Made by a program: the position numbers and the translations under genes. The notes under the pieces were generated by a model. That model made no database searches, was not told the DNA's origin, and saw only the letters and a list, made by a program, of their open reading frames with translations. DNA of 41,233 nucleotides from positions 1 to 41,233 of the IMG/VR virus record IMGVR_UViG_3300045119_000107. The stretch is one strand, 5' to 3'. Source of the DNA: a virus. Below are positions 23,714 through 32,661 of this stretch, one piece after another (position 1 is the first letter of the stretch; the number at the start of each line of letters is the position of its first letter).

Positions 23714-24342
23714 CCTTGATCCCAAGGATCAGGTCGAACGGCCATGTATGCGTTTGTAGTTGGATCGAATATAATCTCGGAGGACTCCGCCATTCGCTGT
23801 GTGTGAACGCTCTGTAGAGCATTCCGTTCGTCGAAGTCTTCGTTCAGTTCACGAGCTTTCATCATACAGTAGTTGATGACGTCTTCATTGAGATGCTGCG
23901 GCAAACCGAGAGGATCAGTTCCGGATATAATTGTCGGAGCTAGCTTTGTGTAATACAAATTGACAGCGCCAGTTTGAGCGATGTTTGGATTTGGGTACAA
24001 GTGAAGAACGCCACCCCAAATATACCACCACGGCTTAGCATCTCCTGTGGCGTGTACTGGATCATTCTCTGAATACATATCTAGTTGATCTAGAGTGGTC
24101 TGTTGAATCATAAAGCCCTTGTACTCCACACGAGCAGCACGAATGAAATCAACAGGAAGAACGTAATCGTTGGAACCAACCACCGTGTCGTAAGTCTTCA
24201 TTCCCTGTAGTACTTCGGTTCTACGGCAAATGTCATTTTGGGCAGCGTTGATCCAGTCAATTACGTCAAGAATTCTGATCTGCGATTCGTTCTCGTCACC
24301 GAACGTTCTTTGGACACGACGAATCACATCATCAGCGTTCAC
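23707..24342 (-). CDS. head-tail adaptor protein candidate
   Basis: A 211-residue protein. The start MNADDVIRRVQRTFGDENES, followed by DVIDWINAAQNDICRRT and later YYTKLAPTI, is the pattern of helical adaptor proteins that bind beneath the portal in short-tailed phages. It follows the capsid and a small connector gene and precedes the gp10-like gene. An exact TACTACAGGG on the minus strand (24203-24212) encodes VLQG. Overlaps its upstream neighbour by 11 bp. Confidence 0.68.
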   Translation of the reverse strand: MNADDVIRRVQRTFGDENESQIRILDVIDWINAAQNDICRRTEVLQGMKTYDTVVGSNDYVLPVDFIRAARVEYKGFMIQQTTLDQLDMYSENDPVHATGDAKPWWYIWGGVLHLYPNPNIAQTGAVNLYYTKLAPTIISGTDPLGLPQHLNEDVINYCMMKARELNEDFDERNALQSVHTQRMAESSEIIFDPTTNAYMAVRPDPWDQGW

Positions 24343-24823
24343 GTTTTACCACGCCCTTATCGTCTTGAATCGTAACCTTCTCGCCTGCATTGTTTCTAAA
24401 CGAATAGCTTGTACCAGGACTTTGGAGAATGTGCTTCGCTAGGTCCGCAGCTTCGTCCAACCGCTCCTTAAACCGCTGTCGTTCGCCAGCTTTGAGAGCG
24501 TTATTGTTGGCATCGATTCTGTCGAGGACACTGCCTCGTAGAGAATCGGCATTCCATATTCGTTCAATGACGCTCTTATCCAGAGTCCAGGTAGTGAATA
24601 CCACTCTGTCAAATCCGTCGGCACAATGTTCGATAATTCTGTAGGGGGCATCGGTGAGTTGTTCAAATCGATCTGGATCAAGAAATTGTACATTTAGCAC
24701 CGGCCATATTCGTCGAATTTCTTCAACTACACCGAGCACGTCGTTTTCAACCTGGACCCCTCGGCCCAAGTCAACAAGACGTTTCGCTGTTTCACGGTCT
24801 GGTGGAGTGTATCTGCCACTCAT
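24332..24823 (-). CDS. head-completion or connector protein candidate
   Basis: A 163-residue protein directly behind the major capsid gene. It has a globular first part (WPVLNVQFLDPDRFEQLTDA, CADGFDRVVFTTWTL), a Lys/Glu-rich helical part and a short beta tail (EKVTIQDDKGVVKRE). No family recognised; position suggests a head-associated role. It lies behind a hairpin that may reduce its transcription relative to the capsid gene. Confidence 0.6.
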   Translation of the reverse strand: MSGRYTPPDRETAKRLVDLGRGVQVENDVLGVVEEIRRIWPVLNVQFLDPDRFEQLTDAPYRIIEHCADGFDRVVFTTWTLDKSVIERIWNADSLRGSVLDRIDANNNALKAGERQRFKERLDEAADLAKHILQSPGTSYSFRNNAGEKVTIQDDKGVVKRER

Positions 24824-24826
24824 AGA

Positions 24827-24879
24827 TTCTTCGGCCCCGCAGGGCGGTAAAGAAGGGAGCTTACTACAGGGCCGAAGAA
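24827..24879 (-). terminator. attenuator-like hairpin after the capsid gene
   Basis: On the transcribed minus strand TTCTTCGGCCC (24879-24869) pairs with GGGCCGAAGAA (24837-24827), an 11-bp perfect stem around a loop of about 31 nt. The loop contains an exact TACTACAGGG word (plus strand 24862-24871). There is no good U-tract, so partial termination or mRNA protection is as likely as full termination. This is the only gap of note in the structural operon. Confidence 0.55.
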
Positions 24880-24893
24880 ATCAAACGGGAGCC

Positions 24894-26114
24894 TTAGCTC
24901 TCCGTGATATCACCAAGGTTGGCGTTCGCATTCCTCTGCGTGATACCAACCTGCCAGTACTTCCGCATCATTGCCTGCCACGAATCGTAGTCAGGAATCC
25001 ACTTCAGAACGGAATTGTCGTCATCCGCCCAAGCCCATTCCTTCTTGCGGTAGATCTTCCACTTCGATTCGTCGAGGAAGAACATCTGGTTCGTCGGAGC
25101 GTCCACATCTTCCACGACAGGAACTTCCGTGCCGTAGTTGAAAGGAAGACCCTGGAACCCACCGGGGAAACTCTTCGTATCAGTAAATCGCCGCTGCTGT
25201 GTGAGCAGGTTGAAGTACGAACGACGAACACCCAAGCTGGTGAGGATGACCGAAATCTTCCCACCATTGCGACGAGAATCATCGCAGGTCTTAATCATCA
25301 GGGCTTCCGAAAGCGGACGGTTCACACCGGCGTTGCGATTCACAATCGCCGCCCAAAGAGGCTGCGTTGCGGGATCGACACCATGAAGAAGACCAGTGTC
25401 ATTTACGATACTGGCAATTCCTTCTGGTTCCTGCCCACGGTTACCAGTTCGGTAAATTGCGTGGCCTGCAACAGTAGGTCCAGCAACCGTCGGACCCATT
25501 GAAGCAGAGAACGTAACTGTGCTAGTGGTGTAAACGATCGAAGTGATCGTTACATTTGTAGCTCCACCAGTGGCAACACCCGTTCCCGCAACAAGTACGT
25601 CGACGGCTTCACCAAGCTGGAGATACTGAATTCCACCATCAACCACATGCGAAGCAGAAGTTGCCGCATCCATGATGAATGCAATGGCACCGTTGCTAAG
25701 ACGGTTTCCGTACGCAATGCGGTTTGAATCCTTTGCAAGATCGTCCTTGAGGCGATTCATTTCCTCATCAAGAGCAGAAGCGAAAGCCTGGAAGTTGGAG
25801 TCTGCAAGCTCCATAGCCTGTCCAGAAAGACGAATACGGCCGTAACCGTACTTCAGCTTAACCTGAACGGCCGCATACGCCTGGTTCCCTGGCGCTGCAA
25901 GCGGAGTTTCCTCTGCACGGTACGAGATACCTGTATTGCGCTGCACACGAATCGGGAAGGTAACATACTTGCCACCAACCGTATCGGTGATGCCATCAGA
26001 ACTCTTTTCGAGTCGCTTCATGGCATTGTATTCTTCGTTGAGTTGATCCTGAATGCGACCCTCGTAGATCTCTTTCAGGATGGAGTTGACCGTAATGAGA
26101 GTTGCGGCAGCCAT
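24894..26114 (-). CDS. major capsid protein
   Basis: A 406-residue protein following a scaffold gene. The N-terminal helix (LITVNSILKEIYEGRIQDQL), the E-loop-like VTFPIRVQRNTGISYRAEE, the following LSGQAMELADSNFQAFASAL and a C-terminal domain rich in Asp/Trp are typical of HK97-fold capsids of this kind. Size and order (portal, small gene, scaffold, capsid) agree. Codons are GC-ending and regular compared with the flanking genes, as expected for the most abundant virion protein. Confidence 0.85.
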   Translation of the reverse strand: MAAATLITVNSILKEIYEGRIQDQLNEEYNAMKRLEKSSDGITDTVGGKYVTFPIRVQRNTGISYRAEETPLAAPGNQAYAAVQVKLKYGYGRIRLSGQAMELADSNFQAFASALDEEMNRLKDDLAKDSNRIAYGNRLSNGAIAFIMDAATSASHVVDGGIQYLQLGEAVDVLVAGTGVATGGATNVTITSIVYTTSTVTFSASMGPTVAGPTVAGHAIYRTGNRGQEPEGIASIVNDTGLLHGVDPATQPLWAAIVNRNAGVNRPLSEALMIKTCDDSRRNGGKISVILTSLGVRRSYFNLLTQQRRFTDTKSFPGGFQGLPFNYGTEVPVVEDVDAPTNQMFFLDESKWKIYRKKEWAWADDDNSVLKWIPDYDSWQAMMRKYWQVGITQRNANANLGDITES

Positions 26115-26879
26115 CTATTGTCCTTGTTGTTGTGCGAGTCGAAGCATTTCACCAACTACTCCTCTTACATCCGCACCGGATGCTTTCGCAGGATTGAAGT
26201 TACCCTGCTGCCCGACCGCACCACCACCGGAAAGAACAGTGAATGGTTGGCGTGACTGTTGCCCTCCATACTTTTGCTGGAACTCTTGAACGGCTTGTGC
26301 TCCGTCCATTCCAGTCTGCATCTTCGCAAGGACATAATCCTCATCGAAGCCACCGTATTGAGAAGACAACCAGTTCATGTATCGATCCAACTCAGCGTCT
26401 TCCTGAGCTTCCTGAGTAGCGGTATTCATTCCAATAACGCGCTCAGCTAAAGCTTGGAGAAGCTGCCCTTGCTGATCCATCGTCCGCAGTTTCTCAATCA
26501 CTGCTGGAGGAAGGTCACCAAATTCATCTTCAGGAGTCGTTTGCTGCTGTTGCTGTTGCTGCCCAAACGTCTCATGGAGTGTTTTATATACCTGCTCAGG
26601 ATTATTGCGTAGGTACTCGAATACGGCCTTATATTGAGTAAGAGCTTCGTAGTCTCCGAGTTGCTTATAAGGCTCGTACTGAGAATGAATGTCTTGGAAG
26701 CGACGAGTTACGCCAGCATCCCAATCCTTCACATACTTTCCAACGATTTCACGATCTGCTTCGGGAACCCGAGACAGAAAGTCGTTGGAAAGTCCTGCAT
26801 CCTGTTGCTGATTGGCTCCAGAAAATCCCGCATCGAAATCAAATCCCGGCGGAATTCCTGGCTGGCCGTCATCACCCAT
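26115..26879 (-). CDS. scaffold protein
   Basis: A 254-residue acidic, Gln-rich helical protein between portal and capsid genes. A disordered start (PGIPPGFDFDAGFSGANQQQ), a coiled middle with a Gln run (GQQQQQQQTTPEDEFG) and a helical C-terminus (VVGEMLRLAQQQGQ) fit a scaffold that shapes the procapsid and is then lost. AAGGAG lies before the ATG. The assignment is from position and composition. Confidence 0.75.
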   Translation of the reverse strand: MGDDGQPGIPPGFDFDAGFSGANQQQDAGLSNDFLSRVPEADREIVGKYVKDWDAGVTRRFQDIHSQYEPYKQLGDYEALTQYKAVFEYLRNNPEQVYKTLHETFGQQQQQQQTTPEDEFGDLPPAVIEKLRTMDQQGQLLQALAERVIGMNTATQEAQEDAELDRYMNWLSSQYGGFDEDYVLAKMQTGMDGAQAVQEFQQKYGGQQSRQPFTVLSGGGAVGQQGNFNPAKASGADVRGVVGEMLRLAQQQGQ

Positions 26880-26888
26880 TATATCTCC

Positions 26889-27137
26889 TTACGGTCCAAG
26901 CAGACGAAGTGCATAGACCATATCGTTGTAGGTCATTTGAGCAAGTACGGCTGTCGTGTAATACGTGCCGTTAATTGTGGCAAGACGAGTACGCATAACT
27001 CCAAGTGAATTGAAGTTCGGAGAACCGTAACCAGTGATTACATCATCACCGCCATTGATGTTCGACGGTCCAGCCGTACTGGCTTGTGAAGAAATTGCGA
27101 TGTTAGGAGTATTACCGATTTGAACGAATCCACTCAT
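26889..27137 (-). CDS. small virion-operon protein
   Basis: An 82-residue protein overlapping the portal stop by ATGA. It is Asn/Gly/Ser-rich at the start and ends with an amphipathic stretch (MTYNDMVYALRLLGP). Possibly a head decoration or assembly protein; function unknown. Confidence 0.6.
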   Translation of the reverse strand: MSGFVQIGNTPNIAISSQASTAGPSNINGGDDVITGYGSPNFNSLGVMRTRLATINGTYYTTAVLAQMTYNDMVYALRLLGP

Positions 27138-29137
27138 TGTGGTCCTCCAGGTGGCATTTGGGGCGGCATATGGGGCGGCATACCTGGCGGTCCTGCTGGT
27201 GGCTGGGGTCCAGGTGTTCCCATTTGTGCGCCCTGCATCTGTTGAGTTTGGTACCTTTGCTTGTGTGCCATCAAGTGTTCAACCAATACTTGCTTAACTG
27301 TGGGATCGGCCAATTCGTACTGCTGAGTTTTCATGTACGACTCGTGTCCCGTAATATGAGCAATATCGTTGTCCCACTCGTTAATTGGCATCGGCGACGG
27401 CGGCAACTGTTGTGGAATCATTTGTCCTGTAGGATCAGGAACAAGAGTTTGTTGCGGCGCAGCCTGCATCATCTTGTCGTTCTCTCTTTGCACCTGTCGA
27501 TCATCTGCAAGAGTTTCATCATACATGCGATCTGTTTCTACGAGATGCATGTACTTTAGAACTTGCGGCGGAGTGATCCATCCACGGGTACCCAATTCGA
27601 CAAGCATAGCTTGTCTTGCTGCTCGGCTTCGTGGAGCGGCACTTCCAGATTCGACAACGAAATCTTGATTTCCTCCGATAGAGTCCTTTGTGAATTGCTC
27701 AATCTCATAAGTCTGATTGATTCCAAGAATGCGAACCAATCGAGGTTGATCCCAGTTCTCACTGACATGGAAGAGGATATGTCGACCTACCTTCTCCGTG
27801 ACTTCTTCGATCGATGCTGTAGTAGACGAAAGTTTCGAGTCGTTCTCTTCTTGGAGATATGCAATCGCTGAAGCTGCTGTAACGCCTGGCGGCGTGCGTC
27901 CCTTCGCGATTTCATATTGTCCCGAAATATCATCTATGTCCTTCTGGATTCGATCAATCTCTTGAATGACGTAGGCAGGGAGAGATACGAGTGGAAGCGG
28001 CTCTGGTTTTTGGAAACCGGGCTGATACTGTATGATAAGTCCCGGTTCAGACGTGATCTTACGCGCATCAATCGATCCTCGAACAGCAACCAACTGAGGT
28101 TTTGACATACGATTCTTGGCCTCAATAATCTGAGACCGAGTACGGTTATACTCTCGTTGTAGCGGAATGATATCAACCAAAGTCGAATCAGCCCAGAATC
28201 GTCCAGTCTGGATATGATCCAACTTTGAGAACGGATATTGCCCGTGTGCGTATGGGTAACCTTTAACTTCTTGGAGAAACTGACCGTTCGCAAAGGTTAG
28301 AAGACCGCCTTCAGGGTATCTACTACAGGGCTTGATCCACAATTCCTTTACCATAACGTACTGGTCAGGAGTCTGCTGACTCGCACCAATTGCATTCAAG
28401 AACCGTTGTTCAAGAAGGCTTGCCGAGACATTCGTATCCGCCGCAACATCTACATCGAACTTTTCCTTGACCCATTCCTTGGTCTTCGCCATAGCGTGAA
28501 TGAGAAGAGGCTGGTTCTCAATGTCTTCTTCCTGCTGATCCAACACGTACATGTGGAAAGCATTGACAGGTTCAATGACTATGACCCCAGGTACACCGCT
28601 AGGATCTTTCTTGTCAGGATCGTAGGAATCCTTCAAGAAGCCAGTTCCAGTCAAGGCCATCCAGAAAACTGCACGCTTAAGAAGCCGGTTGTAATGAAGC
28701 TCGTCCATCTCGTAGCGAGAAATCATTTCCGCCGCACGAGCTTCCTGTAGATCTTGATCGTCAGACCCACGAGGCCGAACATACGATTGCGGTTCTTCTT
28801 TCGTGAGTTTACTAACTTCATTACGAATAAGTGGGCGACACTTATTGGAAACCAACCGCACACGCCAAGACGGTGCGGCTGGTTCGTACAGGCGGGCAGT
28901 TGACTGACTGGAAGCATTCAACCAAGCTACGTACTGCCTGCCAAAGTAAAACGCAAGATTCATGTACCACTGGCGCTCAAATGGCTCACGCAAGCGTTTT
29001 GCACGAGAGAAGATCTTCTCCCCCCATGCAACAGTGTCGTTGAGTTCCTTACGACCGGCAGCCGATTTCGCTAGCTGTTGGTCACCGTTTGGCCCATTAG
29101 GGTAAGTCGAGGCCAAGTTCAATTCGGTCGTACTCAT
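27134..29137 (-). CDS. portal protein
   Basis: A 667-residue portal of the large, P22-like type. Visible landmarks: LVSNKCRPLIRNEVSKLTKE near residue 100, MALTGTGFLKDSYDPDK, VIVIEPVNAFHMYVLDQQEE, then IIEAKNRMSKPQLVAVRGS and IQKDIDDISGQYEIAKG, followed by a long Pro/Gln/Met-rich tail that may form the barrel or be disordered. It forms the dodecameric DNA channel and docks the terminase. ATG at 29137 is preferred over the TTG one codon upstream. One exact TACTACAGGG (28321-28330) lies inside. Confidence 0.88.
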   Translation of the reverse strand: MSTTELNLASTYPNGPNGDQQLAKSAAGRKELNDTVAWGEKIFSRAKRLREPFERQWYMNLAFYFGRQYVAWLNASSQSTARLYEPAAPSWRVRLVSNKCRPLIRNEVSKLTKEEPQSYVRPRGSDDQDLQEARAAEMISRYEMDELHYNRLLKRAVFWMALTGTGFLKDSYDPDKKDPSGVPGVIVIEPVNAFHMYVLDQQEEDIENQPLLIHAMAKTKEWVKEKFDVDVAADTNVSASLLEQRFLNAIGASQQTPDQYVMVKELWIKPCSRYPEGGLLTFANGQFLQEVKGYPYAHGQYPFSKLDHIQTGRFWADSTLVDIIPLQREYNRTRSQIIEAKNRMSKPQLVAVRGSIDARKITSEPGLIIQYQPGFQKPEPLPLVSLPAYVIQEIDRIQKDIDDISGQYEIAKGRTPPGVTAASAIAYLQEENDSKLSSTTASIEEVTEKVGRHILFHVSENWDQPRLVRILGINQTYEIEQFTKDSIGGNQDFVVESGSAAPRSRAARQAMLVELGTRGWITPPQVLKYMHLVETDRMYDETLADDRQVQRENDKMMQAAPQQTLVPDPTGQMIPQQLPPSPMPINEWDNDIAHITGHESYMKTQQYELADPTVKQVLVEHLMAHKQRYQTQQMQGAQMGTPGPQPPAGPPGMPPHMPPQMPPGGPQ

Positions 29138-29459
29138 CAAGACCTGTTTCTACAAGAGTCTCGCCGACGGGATATTGCTGTCCGAGAAGTTCCGCAACTC
29201 GGCGCATTTCATTGTCATCCGATAGTCCAATGCCTTCACCATCCTGTAGTGAGATCTGGCTGGACTGTGACAAAGTCAAGCTCTGATAGCTCTGCCACTC
29301 CTTCGTCATCAGACGATTCAGTAAGTCTGACTCCCGCTGATTCCGCAGAGACTCCAATTGCTGGTTTCGGGTCACTAGGACTCTTATGAGCCAGAGTGTT
29401 GAGAAACTCTGTAGAATCACCAACAGGAACAGAAATGATAGAGGCCAAAGCGGATTCAT
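29097..29459 (-). CDS. membrane protein with helical tail, overlaps two neighbours
   Basis: A 120-residue frame: N-terminal membrane helix (PLWPLSFLFLLVILQSFSTL) followed by a coiled, polar part (NQQLESLRNQRESDLLNRLM) and an acidic end. AAAGG precedes its ATG. It overlaps the end of the Cys-rich upstream gene by 224 bp in a different frame and the portal start by 41 bp. It fills an otherwise empty 98-bp gap, which supports it. A membrane-attached accessory or lysis role is possible. Confidence 0.5.
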   Translation of the reverse strand: MNPLWPLSFLFLLVILQSFSTLWLIRVLVTRNQQLESLRNQRESDLLNRLMTKEWQSYQSLTLSQSSQISLQDGEGIGLSDDNEMRRVAELLGQQYPVGETLVETGLDEYDRIELGLDLP

Positions 29460-29706
29460 ACCTCAGCGACCTTTCGAGAAGTTCTTGTCCTACCGATTCT
29501 AGATCCAGAATACGCTCCGAGTATTCTGAAACATCACCGGCTCTAAAGAGAAACACCATCGTCCCGCAGCACAGATTGCAGAAGTAGATGTTACCCCAGA
29601 ATTCTGCCTGCTTTTCAATGTCCAAGAACCAAGGTCGATCTGAGTCTGAGCCTCCGCAAACAAGGCAAACTCCTGGAACGAACTGGGCGTGGGTTACAAT
29701 CTTCAT
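29236..29706 (-). CDS. Cys-rich putative zinc-binding protein
   Basis: A 156-residue protein with CLVC (residues 14-17) and CNLCC (43-47), a zinc-ribbon-like pair, in the first third; the rest is helical and acidic with a disordered Ser/Glu-rich C-terminus. The ATG overlaps the previous stop (ATGA). Its last 224 bp share DNA with a membrane-protein frame. It lies between terminase and portal genes; role unknown. Confidence 0.6.
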   Translation of the reverse strand: MKIVTHAQFVPGVCLVCGGSDSDRPWFLDIEKQAEFWGNIYFCNLCCGTMVFLFRAGDVSEYSERILDLESVGQELLERSLRYESALASIISVPVGDSTEFLNTLAHKSPSDPKPAIGVSAESAGVRLTESSDDEGVAELSELDFVTVQPDLTTGW

Positions 29707-30146
29707 GACTTCTTTTCAGCCGCCTGATGTGTTGGAGCGGGAGCAGCCTTTGCCTTCGGAGTTTCTTCCTCGACCATTGTATAGGTGCGAGCGGTTCCCT
29801 GATCGTCAACCAGAGTAACCGTCTTCTTGCCCTTCTTTTCATCGTTCTTCTTCGCAGCGGCTTCAGCAGCAGTACGTTGCGCTGCTTCTGCATCGCTTTC
29901 CTCGGCACCCTCTTCACCTTCAGGAGCTTCTGCACGCTGCTTCTGAACCATTCCAGCAGGAGCAGATTCCGTGAAGTCAGTAACTCCAGTGAATCGAACG
30001 ACAAGGGTTTGATCGTGGTCAGACAGAGTGTACGTCTGAGTTCCGTGGAAGCCGGAGATGGAAACAGTTGCGCCGGGTTCGTTCTCAAACGAATACACCG
30101 CAGCCACTTCACCTTCGACTGGACTAACTACTTCGAGACTCGGCAT
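29703..30146 (-). CDS. acidic/Ala-rich virion-operon protein
   Basis: A 147-residue protein. Residues 1-60 form a small beta domain (VYSFENEPGATVSISGFHGT); the middle is charged, Glu/Ala/Lys-rich and disordered; a second short beta stretch (KKTVTLVDDQGTARTYTMVE) precedes a disordered Ala/Pro tail. Coupled to the terminase gene. Function unknown. Confidence 0.6.
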   Translation of the reverse strand: MPSLEVVSPVEGEVAAVYSFENEPGATVSISGFHGTQTYTLSDHDQTLVVRFTGVTDFTESAPAGMVQKQRAEAPEGEEGAEESDAEAAQRTAAEAAAKKNDEKKGKKTVTLVDDQGTARTYTMVEEETPKAKAAPAPTHQAAEKKS

Positions 30147-31655
30147 CTACCACTCATCTCCTAAATGAAAGTCTGTGTCGGTACTTTCGGATTCAGCCAA
30201 TTTAATGAAGGCCGGGTCGAAATCGGCTTTGGAAACGTAGGTACGTGTGGCCGGCAACACGTCTGGCATTGGACTTGGTTCCAATACCTTACCTTCCATT
30301 ATGGGTCTGGAGGCAACCCCATAGCGAAGTGCATCCATTGCATGATCGTCTTTCTTATGTGGTTCCTCCTTTACGTTCTTATCGTCACGAGTTTTCGCTG
30401 TTGCCCACGTTGACCAGCGATATTTGGCAAACTCCCTGATCGTATGTTCACAGTTCCTGGTTACGAAGAGGAGTTTTTGCGAGAGTCGCTGGGCCACAAG
30501 ATTGATTCCAGCATGAACGTCATTATTACCAGGAACAATATAGATGCCATTGTTAGCATACTCGATATGAACGGAAGTACCAGTAATAGGATCAGAATTA
30601 ATAATAGATGGATCACCAACCGAATATGCCGGAACACGACCGAGTTCTCTCCTTTTTAGGTGCACCAGCTTTGCTAGCTCACTAATTACTAGATGGTCTT
30701 CGTAGATTTCATCATAGATAATAATCCTACCATCCGTATCCGCCGCACCGAATAACCACGCGGTGGGATTATTGAAACCGTGATCCATCATATCGAAGTG
30801 AGTCCATTCCTTCAATAGATTCGGCCAGTAGACCGAATTTACTACAGGGGGCAGGACTACTTCCTGTGTGAAGCCTTTGTAGATCAAACCACCAACGGCC
30901 ATGAACTTTCCGAAGCGACGTGCTTCCTTCTCGTCAGGCGGCATTAATGAAATGATAGCATCAATCTCAGAAACTGACAGAGTAATATTGTCATCGATTC
31001 CAGTCTCAACGACATAGATGTTGGGATTGGTTCGCGAGGCAATATAAACCGTGTCATAAACCCACGTCATACCATTGATAGGCGTCATTGTAATCCACCA
31101 ATGACCGCCAGTATCGACTAGCCGCAATAGACATTCGTTGAAGATCGAATGTGGAGGTTCTTCATCGAACCAGACGAAATGACGACTAGTACCGGCGAAC
31201 TTTTCAAGGTCCTGATCGTACGACATAAACTCAATGAAAGACTCATTCGCCAGGTACAGCGTGCGCAGTTCTCTGTCATATGCCGACTCCCAGGAATTAC
31301 CACGCAGTTCGCTAAGCGGCATCCATTTAGCAATCTCGGGCCGGATGATCTTCTCCACACCATTGATGAAATCCACCGAGACACATCGGCCTCTGACTGG
31401 AGGCGGGGGCGTCTTAATATACTTATGTTTACCGGCAACCCACATAACTGCTTCCGTTGCACCACCAACCGTCTTGCCACTACGGTTACCTCCAAGGAAG
31501 AGTCTTCCCTTAGCCCCACTTGAATGGAAGCTGATCTGCTTTTCCATCGGCTTGTAACCGTAAATAGTCGGCCGCTGTGCTGCTTGCCTCAGCCCTGTAG
31601 TAAGTGCAGTAAAGGCGTCGTCACCAGTTTTCAAGGCTGTTCTAGAACGCGGCAC
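30147..31655 (-). CDS. terminase large subunit
   Basis: A 502-residue packaging motor. Walker A GGNRSGKT (55-62), Walker B HFVWFDEEPP (159-168) with catalytic Glu, and a C-terminal nuclease region starting WTHFDMMDHGFNNPTAW (near 285-301) and including YEDHLVISELAKLVHLK and the late Asp in HKKDDHAMDALRYG. It powers DNA into the portal and cuts concatemers. GTG at 31655 shares its G with the upstream TAG. Exact TACTACAGGG words lie at 30840 and 31593. Confidence 0.93.
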   Translation of the reverse strand: MPRSRTALKTGDDAFTALTTGLRQAAQRPTIYGYKPMEKQISFHSSGAKGRLFLGGNRSGKTVGGATEAVMWVAGKHKYIKTPPPPVRGRCVSVDFINGVEKIIRPEIAKWMPLSELRGNSWESAYDRELRTLYLANESFIEFMSYDQDLEKFAGTSRHFVWFDEEPPHSIFNECLLRLVDTGGHWWITMTPINGMTWVYDTVYIASRTNPNIYVVETGIDDNITLSVSEIDAIISLMPPDEKEARRFGKFMAVGGLIYKGFTQEVVLPPVVNSVYWPNLLKEWTHFDMMDHGFNNPTAWLFGAADTDGRIIIYDEIYEDHLVISELAKLVHLKRRELGRVPAYSVGDPSIINSDPITGTSVHIEYANNGIYIVPGNNDVHAGINLVAQRLSQKLLFVTRNCEHTIREFAKYRWSTWATAKTRDDKNVKEEPHKKDDHAMDALRYGVASRPIMEGKVLEPSPMPDVLPATRTYVSKADFDPAFIKLAESESTDTDFHLGDEW

Positions 31656-31840
31656 TAATTACCTCTTCTGAATAGAGATTCAACTGAAACTACACCGATC
31701 ATTACAGCACCAATAACCAATTGAACTACAGTGTCTTGATACGTAGATAAGGCGTCTATAATTACCAGAACGCCAAGGATAAAGGTAATGATCTTTCGGA
31801 AGGCATCAAATGTCTTCCACCAGTTTCTATCCCTTACGAT
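31655..31840 (-). CDS. holin-like protein with two membrane spans; start codon unclear
   Basis: Directly after the amidase, a frame encodes RDRNWWKTFDAFRK, then two hydrophobic spans (IITFILGVLVIIDAL and VVQLVIGAVMIGVVSVESLF) and a basic end, ending at TAG (31657-31655), which overlaps the terminase start. Size, WWK start and two spans fit phage holins, which open the membrane for the endolysin. No ATG, GTG or TTG precedes the hydrophobic part in this frame after the in-frame TGA at 31879-31877; ATC at 31840 or ATT at 31861 would be the start, or translation depends on the amidase. The left boundary given here is an estimate. Confidence 0.55.
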   Translation of the reverse strand: MVRDRNWWKTFDAFRKIITFILGVLVIIDALSTYQDTVVQLVIGAVMIGVVSVESLFRRGN

Positions 31841-32661
31841 GGCTTGGGTCCGATCAACAATCCGAAAGCATCGGGATCACCTACAGGGGTGTTCCAGGTA
31901 TCTGATTTGTTTCCCGCTGCACCTGCAAGTGCTTTCATCGTATCAAGTTGCCCCGGATCACGAACCCACTGAATTGTTCCCCCAGGAAGAACCTTGTAGG
32001 TTGTGAAGTCCACAGGCGAAGTGTAGGTAGAACCATCTACAGCATGACCAACGGTTCCACGATTGCACGAAATGAATCCACACGGAATACCCATATCATC
32101 ATCTCCTGATGGGGGAATAGGTTGCGGTTGTGGCGGCGCACCGCCAGGTTCGAGTTCTCCTGCGGTTACCTTTGCGTACCACGGATCACCAGGACACGAA
32201 GTTCCAAACGCATCTCTGTGACCAATCCAATGCTGAGCATTACAATACTCACGAACAGCCGCCATCAGTCTCTCATCCGCAGCTTCCATTTGGGGAGACA
32301 TTGGATCGTAAGTATTCGGGGACATTCCTAGACAGGAAACTGTAGTTGTATTGGTTGGGGTACTACCATCTGAAGCGGCCCGTACTCGCAATCCTCGGAT
32401 CTCATAAAGGTTGCCGGCTTGGTCTGATCCAAAGGAATAACCAAGGTCATACCCTCTTGAATTCCGGTAATCATTCTGCATGTTCCTAAGAAGTCTAGGT
32501 ATATCTGAACAATCAATGCCGTTTCCTCCCATGTAATGTTTGGTCATGTGATCTACCGAACCAGCTTGGAAACTGGGAGAGCCTCCGATCCAAGGCGTAG
32601 CTTGGAGCCAAGTCTCTCGTTGCATGATTCCATTGCGAGCTAGCCAATCAGTATAACTCAT
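31834..32661 (-). CDS. N-acetylmuramoyl-L-alanine amidase endolysin
   Basis: A 275-residue lysis enzyme. Residues about 15-165 form an Amidase_2/PGRP domain with likely zinc ligands H42 (TKHYMG), H148 (GHRD) and C156 (SCPG), and the intermediate YSFGSDQAGNLYEIRG. After a Pro/Gln linker, residues about 185-275 form a second small domain, perhaps for cell-wall binding. It cleaves the bond between muramic acid and the stem peptide. The gene sits among the tail genes, followed by the holin-like frame. ATG overlaps the previous stop. Confidence 0.9.
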   Translation of the reverse strand: MSYTDWLARNGIMQRETWLQATPWIGGSPSFQAGSVDHMTKHYMGGNGIDCSDIPRLLRNMQNDYRNSRGYDLGYSFGSDQAGNLYEIRGLRVRAASDGSTPTNTTTVSCLGMSPNTYDPMSPQMEAADERLMAAVREYCNAQHWIGHRDAFGTSCPGDPWYAKVTAGELEPGGAPPQPQPIPPSGDDDMGIPCGFISCNRGTVGHAVDGSTYTSPVDFTTYKVLPGGTIQWVRDPGQLDTMKALAGAAGNKSDTWNTPVGDPDAFGLLIGPKPS

